NCBI GenBank assembly: GCA_022828425.1
Contig: CP094685.1
Coordinates: 2,480,001-2,544,000 of the forward strand
Source: Candidatus Thiothrix sulfatifontis
GTDB lineage: Bacteria > Pseudomonadota > Gammaproteobacteria > Thiotrichales > Thiotrichaceae
DNA: 64,000 bases
Direction of reading: 5' to 3'
Both the position numbers and the translations under genes were made by a program. Of the stretch, positions 37,719 through 45,487 are shown one piece after another. Below the pieces are notes generated by a model. The model was not told the origin of the DNA. It ran no database searches and saw nothing but the letters and a program-made list of their open reading frames with translations. The stretch's first letter is position 1. Every line of letters begins with the position of its first letter.

Positions 37719-37727
37719 CTGCTATCA
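37699..37727 (+). promoter_or_regulatory. Possible sigma-70 promoter for the 37801 gene
   Basis: -35 TTGACC (37699-37704), 17-base spacer, -10 TATCAA (37722-37727), about 73 bases before the ATG. It lies over the guaB promoter on the other strand, so the two could compete. Confidence 0.4.
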
Positions 37728-37800
37728 ATACGCACTGAAATATTTCACGTAATTTGATATATCTCATTGACGTATTTTTTAGGAGAGGAGGAACTCATTG

Positions 37801-38211
37801 ATGAACGTAAAAACATTATTCGCAGCACTCGCACTGTCCCTGATGGCATCGGTTGCTTTCGCCGCTGAAGACAAAAAAGCAGAAGCTGCCGAAGCAAAAG
37901 ACGCAAAGCCAGCCGCCGCGAAAAAAGAAGAGACCGTTACGCTGAAAGACAGCGTTGACGCCAAAGTCAAAACCGCCATCGAAACCGCGAAAACGGCCAA
38001 TGATGCAGCGAAAAAAGCCGGTTTTGAATGGTACTGGGATGGAAAAGCTGCCAGTAAGCATCTAGAGGCGGCTATCAAAGCAGCCAACGATGGTAAAAAC
38101 GACGACGCCATGAAGATTGCTAAAGCCGTTGAAACCGCTGGCGTACAAGGTCAAGAACAAGCAGAAAAAGCTAAAACGGCTGGTCCTGCGGCTCCCGGTG
38201 CAAAAAGCTAA
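37801..38211 (+). CDS. Secreted Ala/Lys-rich protein, possibly SoxXA-binding (SoxK-like)
   Basis: 136 residues from ATG 37801, with strong AGGAGAGGAGG upstream; a TTG one codon earlier is also in frame. Signal peptide cleaved after AFA (about residue 20). An Ala/Lys/Glu-rich charged linker is followed by a helical domain: TAIETAKTANDAAKKAGFEW, WDGKAASKHLEAAIKAANDG, KNDDAMKIAKAVETAGVQGQ, EQAEKA. This recalls the periplasmic SoxXA-binding protein of thiosulfate oxidation (EW...A...A..G...A..A....Q...), but similarity is by pattern only. It is not in a sox cluster here. It could instead be a generic periplasmic helical protein. A terminator follows. Confidence 0.5.
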   Translation: MNVKTLFAALALSLMASVAFAAEDKKAEAAEAKDAKPAAAKKEETVTLKDSVDAKVKTAIETAKTANDAAKKAGFEWYWDGKAASKHLEAAIKAANDGKNDDAMKIAKAVETAGVQGQEQAEKAKTAGPAAPGAKS

Positions 38212-38237
38212 ACGCTGATTGCAACCAGCCAATCTTG

Positions 38238-38267
38238 AAAAAGCCGAGCAATGTCTCGGCTTTTTTT
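38238..38267 (+). terminator. Rho-independent terminator
   Basis: Stem AAGCCGAG / CTCGGCTT (38241-38248 and 38255-38262) with a 6-base loop, followed by a run of seven T. It ends transcription of the 37801 gene, 14 bases before xseA starts. Confidence 0.9.
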
Positions 38268-38280
38268 ATACAGTTAGCCG

Positions 38281-39618
38281 ATGCAAACCGAACGAATCAC
38301 TTTCAGTGTCTCTCAACTCAACGCCGAAGTCGGGCAACGCCTGTCCCAAGGCTTCCCTGCTCTGTGGGTGGAAGGCGAAATTTCCAACTTTACCCGTGCG
38401 AGCTCTGGGCATTTGTACCTCAGCCTGAAAGATGCCGGAGCGCAAGTGCGCTGCGCCATGTTCAAAGGGCGCACCTCCAGCCTGAAACTTATTCCCAAAA
38501 ACGGTTTGAAAGTGTTGGTGCGCGGCAAAGTTGGCCTGTACGAACCACGCGGCGAATACCAATTCATTATCGAGCACATGGAAGATGCCGGGGTTGGCGC
38601 ATTGCAACGCCAATTTGAAGAACTCAAACAGCGCTTGCAGGCACAAGGCTTATTCGCCCCCGAACACAAACAAACCCTGCCCGCGTTTCCGCGTTGTATT
38701 GGGGTAATTACCTCACCGACAGGGGCGGCGATTCGCGACATCCTCAACGTATTGAAACGGCGTTGCCCGCAAATTCCAGTGATGGTTTATCCGGTACTGG
38801 TACAAGGCGAAGGTGCTAAAGACCAAATTGTCAACGCCATCCGTCAAGCTGACCGCGAACACCGTTGCGATGTGCTGATTTTGACGCGCGGCGGCGGCTC
38901 GATCGAAGACTTGTGGTCGTTTAATGAGGAAGTGGTGGCACACGCGATTTACGCCTGTTCCCTGCCCATTATCAGCGGGGTGGGGCATGAAATCGACTTC
39001 ACGATTGCAGATTTCGTGGCAGATGTCCGCGCACCTACGCCATCAGCAGCCGCTGAATTGGTCAGCCCCGACATGGCAGCGCTGCAAACCCACGTACAAC
39101 GGCTGCTATTCCAACTCCAACGCCATCAGCAACGCCGCTTACAGATTGCCAGCGAACACCTAAAACGTTTGCAACAACGCTTAGAAAACCAACGCCCGAC
39201 CAATCGCTTACAACAGAAAGTGCAGCGATTGGATGAACTCGACATGCGCTTACAAACCGCCCTCCAACGTTATTTGCAAAGCCAGCAACGGCGCGTGACA
39301 AATCTATCCTCGCGCTTACAGTTGCAATCCCCGCAACGCCAAATACAACAGCAGCAAGTGCAATTGTCACGCTGGCAACAGTATCTGCACGTGTTAATCC
39401 AACAACGTTTGGAAAAAGCGCGTAACCGACTGCAAATGCAAGCGGGGCAATTACACGCCCTGAGTCCATTAGCAACGCTGGAACGCGGCTATGGCATTGT
39501 GCGCCATCAAGAAACCGGACAAGTCGTGCGTAGCACCACCGCTCTACGTTTAGGGCAAACCGTTGCCACGCAACTGCCCGACGGCAGTTTTGAAAGCATC
39601 GTTACCCGCGTTCCCTAA
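38281..39618 (+). CDS. xseA: Exodeoxyribonuclease VII large subunit
   Basis: 445 residues, close to the E. coli length. N-terminal OB-fold (FSVSQLNAEVGQRLSQGFPA, VEGEISNF, SGHLYLSLKDAGAQVRC), catalytic domain (GVITSPTGAAIRDILNVL, ILTRGGGSIEDLWSFNEE, SGVGHEIDFTIADFVADVRA) and a long C-terminal coiled coil rich in Gln/Arg/Leu (about 265-400), ending with the YGIVRHQETG barrel element. With XseB it degrades single-stranded DNA. No xseB is adjacent. The ribosome site before the ATG is poor because the terminator is so close. Its end overlaps the convergent gene by 17 bases. Confidence 0.95.
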   Translation: MQTERITFSVSQLNAEVGQRLSQGFPALWVEGEISNFTRASSGHLYLSLKDAGAQVRCAMFKGRTSSLKLIPKNGLKVLVRGKVGLYEPRGEYQFIIEHMEDAGVGALQRQFEELKQRLQAQGLFAPEHKQTLPAFPRCIGVITSPTGAAIRDILNVLKRRCPQIPVMVYPVLVQGEGAKDQIVNAIRQADREHRCDVLILTRGGGSIEDLWSFNEEVVAHAIYACSLPIISGVGHEIDFTIADFVADVRAPTPSAAAELVSPDMAALQTHVQRLLFQLQRHQQRRLQIASEHLKRLQQRLENQRPTNRLQQKVQRLDELDMRLQTALQRYLQSQQRRVTNLSSRLQLQSPQRQIQQQQVQLSRWQQYLHVLIQQRLEKARNRLQMQAGQLHALSPLATLERGYGIVRHQETGQVVRSTTALRLGQTVATQLPDGSFESIVTRVP

Positions 39619-40609
39619 GCTGTTCCCACGTAGCCCTGCGGGTTTGCCAAAACTTCCAAGCAGGCGTGGGCTGGCAATGCAAGGTACGCCCATCGCAAGC
39701 CGTCAAGCTGACTGAAAACTTACCGGATTGCAGCCCCGCCAATGCCGGTGCAAACCAGTGTTCATCCATTAAATCAAGTGTTTGTTGCCAGCTTTGCATG
39801 TCATCACTCACACTCGGTACGTGCAAAGCATCCAGAATCAGCGCGTAAGTTTTGCCAGTTTCCAACCCAGCTTCCGACAGTGTGGTTGGCGCTTGATGTG
39901 GCGTATTGCTTGCCAATGCCATCACCTGACTGGTCAGCGTTGTACCAATAAATCCGTCGAATGCGTTTGCGGGCACGGGAACAATAGAAGCAGGATTTGC
40001 CGCCCCCCACAGCCACAACGCATTCACCGCAGGACTTTCACACGTATGCAATAACATCTGAATTTCATTGAGTAGACGATGCCAATAACGTTTATCGCCT
40101 TGTGGCAGCAACGCAAAAATGCTTTGCCCCAAGGCTTGCGACAGCGGCACGGTACGCAAGGTTGCATCAGCTTGCACCCGTTCCCCCAGCAAGTACCAAC
40201 GCTGCGGATGTTTGGCGACCAATTGCAAACCGTCTTCCTGCAAATGCCTATTCAGCACCGCCAGTAAGCGCGTCACCTCACCCGGCGTCAATGATGGCAA
40301 TTGCGGTTGCATCACCACGCTATCCAACCCGCTTTTCAGCCATACCGGATCCGCACACAACAACGCGGTTGGCGGTAGCACACCAAAATCGGCGCAATAA
40401 CGGTGATAAGCGAACGGAATTTCACCAGCCGAAGCTTGCCCGCAATCGTGAAACAGCGTCGCTTCCAAACCCTGCACCGGCGCGGTGGTGATGCTGCTAT
40501 TAGCACACAAACGTAATAGATTGCTGGCGGCGGGTTGAAAGGCAAAGTCTTTGCACCACAAATTCAGCGGCTGGAATAAACCGGGCAGGTAAAAATGCAG
40601 CTTAATCAT
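39602..40609 (-). CDS. Alkaline-phosphatase/phosphoglycerate-mutase-like protein (COG4255, RpfE type)
   Basis: 335 residues from ATG 40609, which overlaps the stop of the upstream methyltransferase gene (ATGA). Seen: LHFYLPGLF at the start, CADPVWLKSGLDSVVM, KHPQRWYLLG, LLNEIQMLLH and WLWGAANP near the middle. These are hallmarks of a conserved proteobacterial family related to RpfE and sometimes called a phosphoglycerate-mutase-like regulator. No catalytic residues can be confirmed and there is no signal peptide. The function is unknown. It overlaps xseA at the 3' end. Confidence 0.6.
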   Translation of the reverse strand: MIKLHFYLPGLFQPLNLWCKDFAFQPAASNLLRLCANSSITTAPVQGLEATLFHDCGQASAGEIPFAYHRYCADFGVLPPTALLCADPVWLKSGLDSVVMQPQLPSLTPGEVTRLLAVLNRHLQEDGLQLVAKHPQRWYLLGERVQADATLRTVPLSQALGQSIFALLPQGDKRYWHRLLNEIQMLLHTCESPAVNALWLWGAANPASIVPVPANAFDGFIGTTLTSQVMALASNTPHQAPTTLSEAGLETGKTYALILDALHVPSVSDDMQSWQQTLDLMDEHWFAPALAGLQSGKFSVSLTACDGRTLHCQPTPAWKFWQTRRATWEQLRERG

Positions 40610-41214
40610 GCCTGCATACGCCGCTGCCACACCAATAAACGGTTATTCACCGGCATCGTGTAATCCTGTTGCAGGTACATTCCCGCCTGTTCTGCTAACC
40701 GATTCAAATCGGCAAAATCGCGAATTCCACTGCGCGGGTCACGCATCTGCAACCATTGATCAAATCGCGCATTGCTCTCGCTGGTATATTGCCCATTATA
40801 ATTAAACGGGCCGTAGAGCATAAACAAACCTTTATTCGGCAATAACTTACCGACTCCGGCAAACAATGCCTCAACTGCATCCCACTCCATAATATGCACG
40901 GTATTCGCGGAATACACCGCCTGCACGTTTACTTCAGGCCAAGGGTCATGCGTCACATCCAGCGACACGGGGTTGCGGGTATTCGGCAAATTCGCCTCAT
41001 CCAACCAACACTGAATACCCGCATGATGCTCGCGTACATCGCTGGTGTGCCAAAGCAAATGCGGCATCTGTGCAGCAAAATGCACCGCGTGTTGCCCCGT
41101 GCCACTGCCGATTTCCAACACCGCAGCGCAATCCTGCAATAACGGCTGAATCACGGCTAAAATCGGCGCTTTATTTTCTTCACAAGCTTCAGAAAAGGGT
41201 TTTGCTGTCATCAT
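40606..41214 (-). CDS. DUF938 family SAM-dependent methyltransferase-like protein
   Basis: 202 residues. KPFSEACEENKAPIL at the N-terminus and LEIGSGTGQHAVHFA (motif I, SAM binding), WHTSDVREHHAGI, DVTHDPWP, YSANTVHIMEW and LYGPFNYNGQYTSESNARFD are characteristic of the DUF938 family. It is predicted to be a cytoplasmic class I methyltransferase with unknown substrate. GAGG lies 7 bases before the first ATG of an ATGATG pair. It is the first gene of a two-gene unit with the COG4255 gene. Confidence 0.85.
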   Translation of the reverse strand: MMTAKPFSEACEENKAPILAVIQPLLQDCAAVLEIGSGTGQHAVHFAAQMPHLLWHTSDVREHHAGIQCWLDEANLPNTRNPVSLDVTHDPWPEVNVQAVYSANTVHIMEWDAVEALFAGVGKLLPNKGLFMLYGPFNYNGQYTSESNARFDQWLQMRDPRSGIRDFADLNRLAEQAGMYLQQDYTMPVNNRLLVWQRRMQA

Positions 41215-41262
41215 CGGACATCCTCAGGTTAGAATTACGCGCTTATCCATGGCGTAACCATT

Positions 41263-41820
41263 ATGAAAAAATACCTACCCGTTATCCTAACTACCCTACT
41301 ATTGACAGGCTGTCTCGACCGTTTCGACGCGCAGCCCGACGACAAACTGCAAGCGCAATTGCCACCGGGCGCACGCATTACCAACGACGGCACAATGTTG
41401 GCGCAAGGGCGCGTAGTCGGCGTTAGCGATGGCGACACCTTGACCGTGTTAGCCAGCAACAAGCGCACTTACAAAATTCGCTTGCAAGGGATTGACGCGC
41501 CCGAAACCAAGCAAGCACACGGGCAAAAATGCAAAGAAATGCTCATGACCCGCGCTGTCAACCTCACCGCCGAAGTCGAAGCGTACAAACTCGACCGTTA
41601 CGGGCGCGTCATCGGCAAAGTCACGGTAGAAGGCAAGGATGTGGCGTTGGAACAAATCAACGCCGGTTGCGGCTGGCATTATACCGCCTATGCCAAAGAA
41701 CAAAGCGCTGACGATCAAGCCGCGTATGCCGCTGCGGAAAAACAAGCCCGCAAAGCCAAACGCGGCTTATGGCGCGACAAACAACCGCAAGCCCCGTGGG
41801 ATTTCCGCAAACAACAGTAA
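41263..41820 (+). CDS. Thermonuclease (SNase)-family lipoprotein
   Basis: 185 residues. Lipoprotein signal with lipobox LTGC (Cys at residue 17), then a staphylococcal-nuclease fold: GRVVGVSDGDTLTVL (Ca-binding Asp), IRLQGIDAPETKQ (catalytic Arg and nearby Glu), LDRYGRVIGKV (second Arg), INAGCGWHY, KQARKAKRGLWRD. It probably degrades nucleic acids at the outer or inner membrane surface. It stands alone, divergent from the DUF938 gene, with 48 bases between the two starts. Confidence 0.88.
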   Translation: MKKYLPVILTTLLLTGCLDRFDAQPDDKLQAQLPPGARITNDGTMLAQGRVVGVSDGDTLTVLASNKRTYKIRLQGIDAPETKQAHGQKCKEMLMTRAVNLTAEVEAYKLDRYGRVIGKVTVEGKDVALEQINAGCGWHYTAYAKEQSADDQAAYAAAEKQARKAKRGLWRDKQPQAPWDFRKQQ

Positions 41821-41826
41821 GTGCAG

Positions 41827-42825
41827 CTAGAAAAGCGGCGTTTTGGCTTTTTCCCCCGCCACTTCGCGCACCAATTTTGGCATCAGGAAACCGGGCAATT
41901 GTTGACGCATGTCATCCACCATGCGGATTGCCTCGGCTTCTGCCACCTCAAAATGTGCCGCCCCTGCCACCCGATCCAATACGTGCAAGTAATACGGCAA
42001 AACGCGCGCGGCAAACAACGCTTCGCTCAACGCCACCTGTGCCTGCACACTGTCATTCACCCCGCGCAATAACACCGCCTGATTCAACAACGTCACACCC
42101 GCCGAATGCAAAGCGGCTAAAGCGTGACGCACATCGTCCGCCGCCAACTCTTGCGCGTGATTGGCGTGAATCACCATCGCCACTTGCTGACGAATAGTTG
42201 CCAACATCTGCAAGAATCCCGCATCAATCCGCGAGGGCAACACCACCGGCAAACGGGTATGAAAACGCACCCGTTTCACATGAGAAATACCGTTCAACTG
42301 CCTGAAAAACAACTCCAAACGCTCATCAGCAAGCGTTAGCGGATCACCGCCACTCAAAATCACTTCGCACACATCGGGATTGGCACGGATATACGCCAAC
42401 GCCCCTTCCCACTCGCCCTTCACCGGATTCGACTCACTGTACGGAAAATGCCGCCGGAAACAATAACGGCAATGCACCGCACACGCGCCCGTCGTTACCA
42501 GCAATACCCGCCCGTGATACTTGTGCAACACCCCATCCGCTACCAGCGCGTGCTGATCGCCGACCGGATCGTGGTTGAAACCTTCCACCATTTGCAACTC
42601 ATCATCCAAAGGTAGCACTTGGCGTAACAGCGGGTCGTTCCAATCACCGTGTTTCATCCGAGCGACGTAACTGTGAGGAACTAGCAGGCGAAACTGCCGA
42701 GCAGCATCCGTGCTCACACCTCCCCCTTCCAGCTTCAACGCTTGCATCAACACCAACGGATCGCGCACTGCACCCGCCAATTCACGCTGCCAAACCGCTA
42801 CCGGCGTTTGTTTATAAAGCAACAT
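41827..42825 (-). CDS. epmB: EF-P beta-lysylation protein EpmB (lysine 2,3-aminomutase)
   Basis: 332 residues from ATG 42825. Radical-SAM cluster motif CAVHCRYCFRRHFPY (three Cys spaced 3 and 2), ILSGGDPLTLADERL, RVRFHTRLPVVLPSRID, and PLP-lysine-region sequences near the C-terminus (LPYYLHVLDRVAGAAHF). It isomerises (S)-alpha-lysine to (R)-beta-lysine, the donor for modification of EF-P. Efp and epmA lie close by, so all three genes of the pathway are in 3.3 kb. The 5' end overlaps vapC by 14 bases; the longer upstream frame is a shadow of vapC. Confidence 0.95.
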   Translation of the reverse strand: MLLYKQTPVAVWQRELAGAVRDPLVLMQALKLEGGGVSTDAARQFRLLVPHSYVARMKHGDWNDPLLRQVLPLDDELQMVEGFNHDPVGDQHALVADGVLHKYHGRVLLVTTGACAVHCRYCFRRHFPYSESNPVKGEWEGALAYIRANPDVCEVILSGGDPLTLADERLELFFRQLNGISHVKRVRFHTRLPVVLPSRIDAGFLQMLATIRQQVAMVIHANHAQELAADDVRHALAALHSAGVTLLNQAVLLRGVNDSVQAQVALSEALFAARVLPYYLHVLDRVAGAAHFEVAEAEAIRMVDDMRQQLPGFLMPKLVREVAGEKAKTPLF

Positions 42826-43204
42826 AGGGAATATCCGAATGGTTGAAATCATCACATTTGAACAACAGCGGCTCACCCGCGTACTTTGCCAGCGCATACG
42901 AACAACAATCACCGATATTCAATGCGGCACGATGACGACCTTTACCAAACTGCCGCCAGCCTGCGCGGACAAGTTGCGTCTGTTCCTCGTTCATGTCCAC
43001 AATGTCAATCTGCAAGCGGTACAGCAGCAGATCCAACTCGCGCCCGCCCGCTTCGCCTTTGCGACTCTCAATCACAATGCTGCATTCCAACAAGGAAAAA
43101 GCACTCATCAAACGCTTGGGGTCATCTAAAATGGCATTGGAAAGGGCTTCAGCTTCTGGTTCGCCCAATAAAATAGCGATAATGGCAGACGTATCAATTA
43201 CCAC
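42812..43204 (-). CDS. VapC-type PIN-domain toxin (ribonuclease)
   Basis: 130 residues, GTG start overlapping the antitoxin stop by 7 bases. PIN-domain acidic residues: Asp4 in MVIDTSAIIAIL, Glu in LLECSIVI (about 41), Asp in NIGDCCSYALAK (about 98) and Asp in LLFKCDDF. Members cut tRNA or rRNA as type II toxins. The Cys pair in the GDCCS segment is common in this subgroup. It overlaps epmB at its end, so epmB may be transcribed from the TA promoter. Confidence 0.88.
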   Translation of the reverse strand: MVIDTSAIIAILLGEPEAEALSNAILDDPKRLMSAFSLLECSIVIESRKGEAGGRELDLLLYRLQIDIVDMNEEQTQLVRAGWRQFGKGRHRAALNIGDCCSYALAKYAGEPLLFKCDDFNHSDIPYVAL

Positions 43205-43458
43205 AGGGTATTTACCCCGTGTTCGTCATAACCGAGGATGTCGTCAGCACTGCGCGTATCCAGATCGGGCAAGGCACTACACCGCCGCGAAATGACCATA
43301 ATTTCATCCAGCTTGCTGTTCACTCGGCGGAAACGTTGCAGACGCTCTAATTTTTCTTCTAAAGCTATAATAATCGCGGAAGTCATGTTGTAACCCGTCA
43401 ATTGCGCGATTTCGCGGGCTAACTGTTCGGCGCGTTCGTTGCGAATGCTGAGTGCCAT
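43198..43458 (-). CDS. VapB-type antitoxin (Rv0623/PSK-type)
   Basis: 86 residues from ATG 43458: MALSIRNERAEQLAREIAQL then TGYNMTSAIIIALEEKLER, the ribbon-helix-helix-like start of the transcription factor family paired with PIN toxins. The C-terminal acidic part (DLDTRSADDILGYDEHG) should wrap the toxin. Translationally coupled to vapC. An AT-rich stretch with TATATATA-like sequence just upstream is the probable autoregulated promoter. Confidence 0.88.
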   Translation of the reverse strand: MALSIRNERAEQLAREIAQLTGYNMTSAIIIALEEKLERLQRFRRVNSKLDEIMVISRRCSALPDLDTRSADDILGYDEHGVNTLW

Positions 43459-43604
43459 GTCACACCACCGTTGTATTGAATATGAATAATTATATATACA
43501 ATACGGCATTATGCGACTTCATGCCAATTTCTACCTGATTTTTTACTTGGATTCCGGTTATCATAGCGGGCTATTTACGTTTAGATGATTTTGGAGACGG
43601 ACTA

Positions 43605-44174
43605 ATGGCCACCTATGGTAGCAATGATTTAAGAGTTGGTGTGAAGATTATCCTCAATGGCGACCCTTACACTGTCGTGGACAGCGACTTTGTAAAACCC
43701 GGTAAAGGTCAAGCCTTCACCCGCGCCCGCGTCCGCAACCTCAAAACCGGGCGTACCATTGAACAAACCTTCAAATCCACCGAAACCCACGAAGGCGCTG
43801 ATGTGGAAGACCGCGACATGGAATACCTCTACACCGACGGCAGTGTGTGGACATTCATGGATAGCAGCTCTTTTGAACAGCTCGAAGCCGGTGAAGCAGC
43901 GATGGCTGATGCCGTCAAATGGCTGAAAGGCAATGAAAAATGCGTCGTCACCTTGTGGAACGGCGTGCCGCTTCAAGTTACCACCCCTAACTTTGCCGAA
44001 TTGAAAATCACCCAAACCGACCCAGGTGTCCGTGGTGATACGGCGACTGGCGGCACCAAACCTGCCACGCTGGAAACCGGCGCAGTCGTGAAAGTACCGC
44101 TTTACATGGAAGAAGGCGAAATCCTCAAAATCGACACCCGCACTGGCGAATACGTTTCCCGCGTCAAAGCGTGA
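43605..44174 (+). CDS. efp: Elongation factor P
   Basis: 189 residues. KOW-like domain I with the modification site Lys34 in [12 protein letters not shown], then two OB domains ([20 protein letters not shown]; ending [18 protein letters not shown]). It relieves ribosome stalling at polyproline. Lys34 and the nearby epmA/epmB indicate beta-lysylation. GGAGACGG before the ATG. Its stop overlaps the epmA GTG start. Confidence 0.97.
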   Translation: MATYGSNDLRVGVKIILNGDPYTVVDSDFVKPGKGQAFTRARVRNLKTGRTIEQTFKSTETHEGADVEDRDMEYLYTDGSVWTFMDSSSFEQLEAGEAAMADAVKWLKGNEKCVVTLWNGVPLQVTTPNFAELKITQTDPGVRGDTATGGTKPATLETGAVVKVPLYMEEGEILKIDTRTGEYVSRVKA

Positions 44175-45091
44175 ATCTAACGGCTTTGCACGAACGCGCA
44201 TCCCTGAACCAGCAGGTGCGCGTTTTTTTTGCCGAACGCGATGTGCTGGAAGTCGAAACGCCAGCACTCTCGCAAGCGGGTAATACCGACCCGTTCATTG
44301 ACAGCTTCAGCGTCAACACACCACACGGTTTGCGTTATTTACATACCTCCCCGGAATACCCGATGAAACGCTTGCTGGTGGAAGGTGCGGGTGATATTTA
44401 CCAACTCTGCAAAGTGTGGCGGCGTGATGAAAGCGGCAAACGCCATAACCCCGAATTCACGCTGTTAGAATGGTATCGGCTCGGTTTCACTTGGCAACAA
44501 TTGATGCACGAAGTCGCTGATTTATTGCACACGCTGATTCCGCACCTGCAAAAACCCCCGCGTTTTTGCAGTTATCGTGAGGCATTCCTTGAAAGCGTGC
44601 AGCTTGATCCCCATCTTGCCACAGAAGCTGAATTGTCGGCTTGTGCCAAGGCTCACGGCATCGCCATCAGCGGTGACATGCCGGTGCAAGCTTGGCGGGA
44701 TTTGCTACTAACCCATTGTGTGGAACCGCAATTTCCTACCGACCAATTGACGTTTCTGTACCATTACCCTGCGAGTCAATCTGCGCTGGCAACGATACAG
44801 CAGGTGGCTGGGCAGGCAGTGGCGGAACGCTTCGAGGTGTATTTGGGTACCTTGGAGCTTGGCAACGGTTATCAGGAACAAACCGATTCAGCGCAGAATC
44901 GCTTAATTCTGGTACAAGATGCGCACACGCGCGGGCATGACATTCCCGTGGATGAACGTTTTCTTGCGGCACTCGAACACGGCTTGCCAGAATGCGCAGG
45001 CGTTGCTCTCGGCATTGACCGGATTCTGATGTGCAGGATGCAAGTGAATGACCTGAAACAGGTTATCGCTTTTTCATGGGAGGTGGCATAA
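44171..45091 (+). CDS. epmA: EF-P lysine--lysine ligase EpmA (GenX/PoxA)
   Basis: 306 residues, GTG start overlapping the efp stop. A short class II lysyl-tRNA-synthetase-like core without the anticodon domain: [20 protein letters not shown] (motif 1 area), [39 protein letters not shown] (motif 2), and [11 protein letters not shown] (motif 3). It attaches (R)-beta-lysine to Lys34 of EF-P. The direct fusion in operon with efp supports the role. Confidence 0.95.
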   Translation: MNLTALHERASLNQQVRVFFAERDVLEVETPALSQAGNTDPFIDSFSVNTPHGLRYLHTSPEYPMKRLLVEGAGDIYQLCKVWRRDESGKRHNPEFTLLEWYRLGFTWQQLMHEVADLLHTLIPHLQKPPRFCSYREAFLESVQLDPHLATEAELSACAKAHGIAISGDMPVQAWRDLLLTHCVEPQFPTDQLTFLYHYPASQSALATIQQVAGQAVAERFEVYLGTLELGNGYQEQTDSAQNRLILVQDAHTRGHDIPVDERFLAALEHGLPECAGVALGIDRILMCRMQVNDLKQVIAFSWEVA

Positions 45092-45130
45092 TAGCTGCCA
45101 TTTAATGGATTATATTTTTAGGAGATTGCT

Positions 45131-45430
45131 ATGGGTGCTAATGCACAATCCGGTAGTGGCATTGAAATGCTGCTGATGATGGGCGTATTTTTCGCCATTA
45201 TGTATTTCATGATTATTCGCCCGCAGCAAAAGCGCGCCAAAGAACACAAGTTGATGCTGGAAGCTTTGAGCAAAGGCGATGAAATCGTCACCGGCGGCGG
45301 CGTACTCGGTAAAGTTGCTGGCATTAATGATAACTTTGTCGAACTGACTATTGCTGACAATGTAACCATTAAGGTACAAAAACAGGCTGTTGCTTCTGTC
45401 CTGCCCAAAGGCACGATGAAAGGCGCGTAA
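45131..45430 (+). CDS. yajC: Preprotein translocase subunit YajC
   Basis: 99 residues. One membrane helix (about 12-33, IEMLLMMGVFFAIMYFMIIRP) followed by the signature RPQQKRAKEHKLMLEALSKG and DEIVTGGGVLGKVAGI. Member of the SecDF-YajC complex. AGGAG before the ATG. First gene of yajC-secD-secF. Confidence 0.96.
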   Translation: MGANAQSGSGIEMLLMMGVFFAIMYFMIIRPQQKRAKEHKLMLEALSKGDEIVTGGGVLGKVAGINDNFVELTIADNVTIKVQKQAVASVLPKGTMKGA

Positions 45431-45487
45431 ACGGTAAGTGGGGGGATTTTCCCCCTCACCTCCAACCCCACACGGAATCCTATAACA

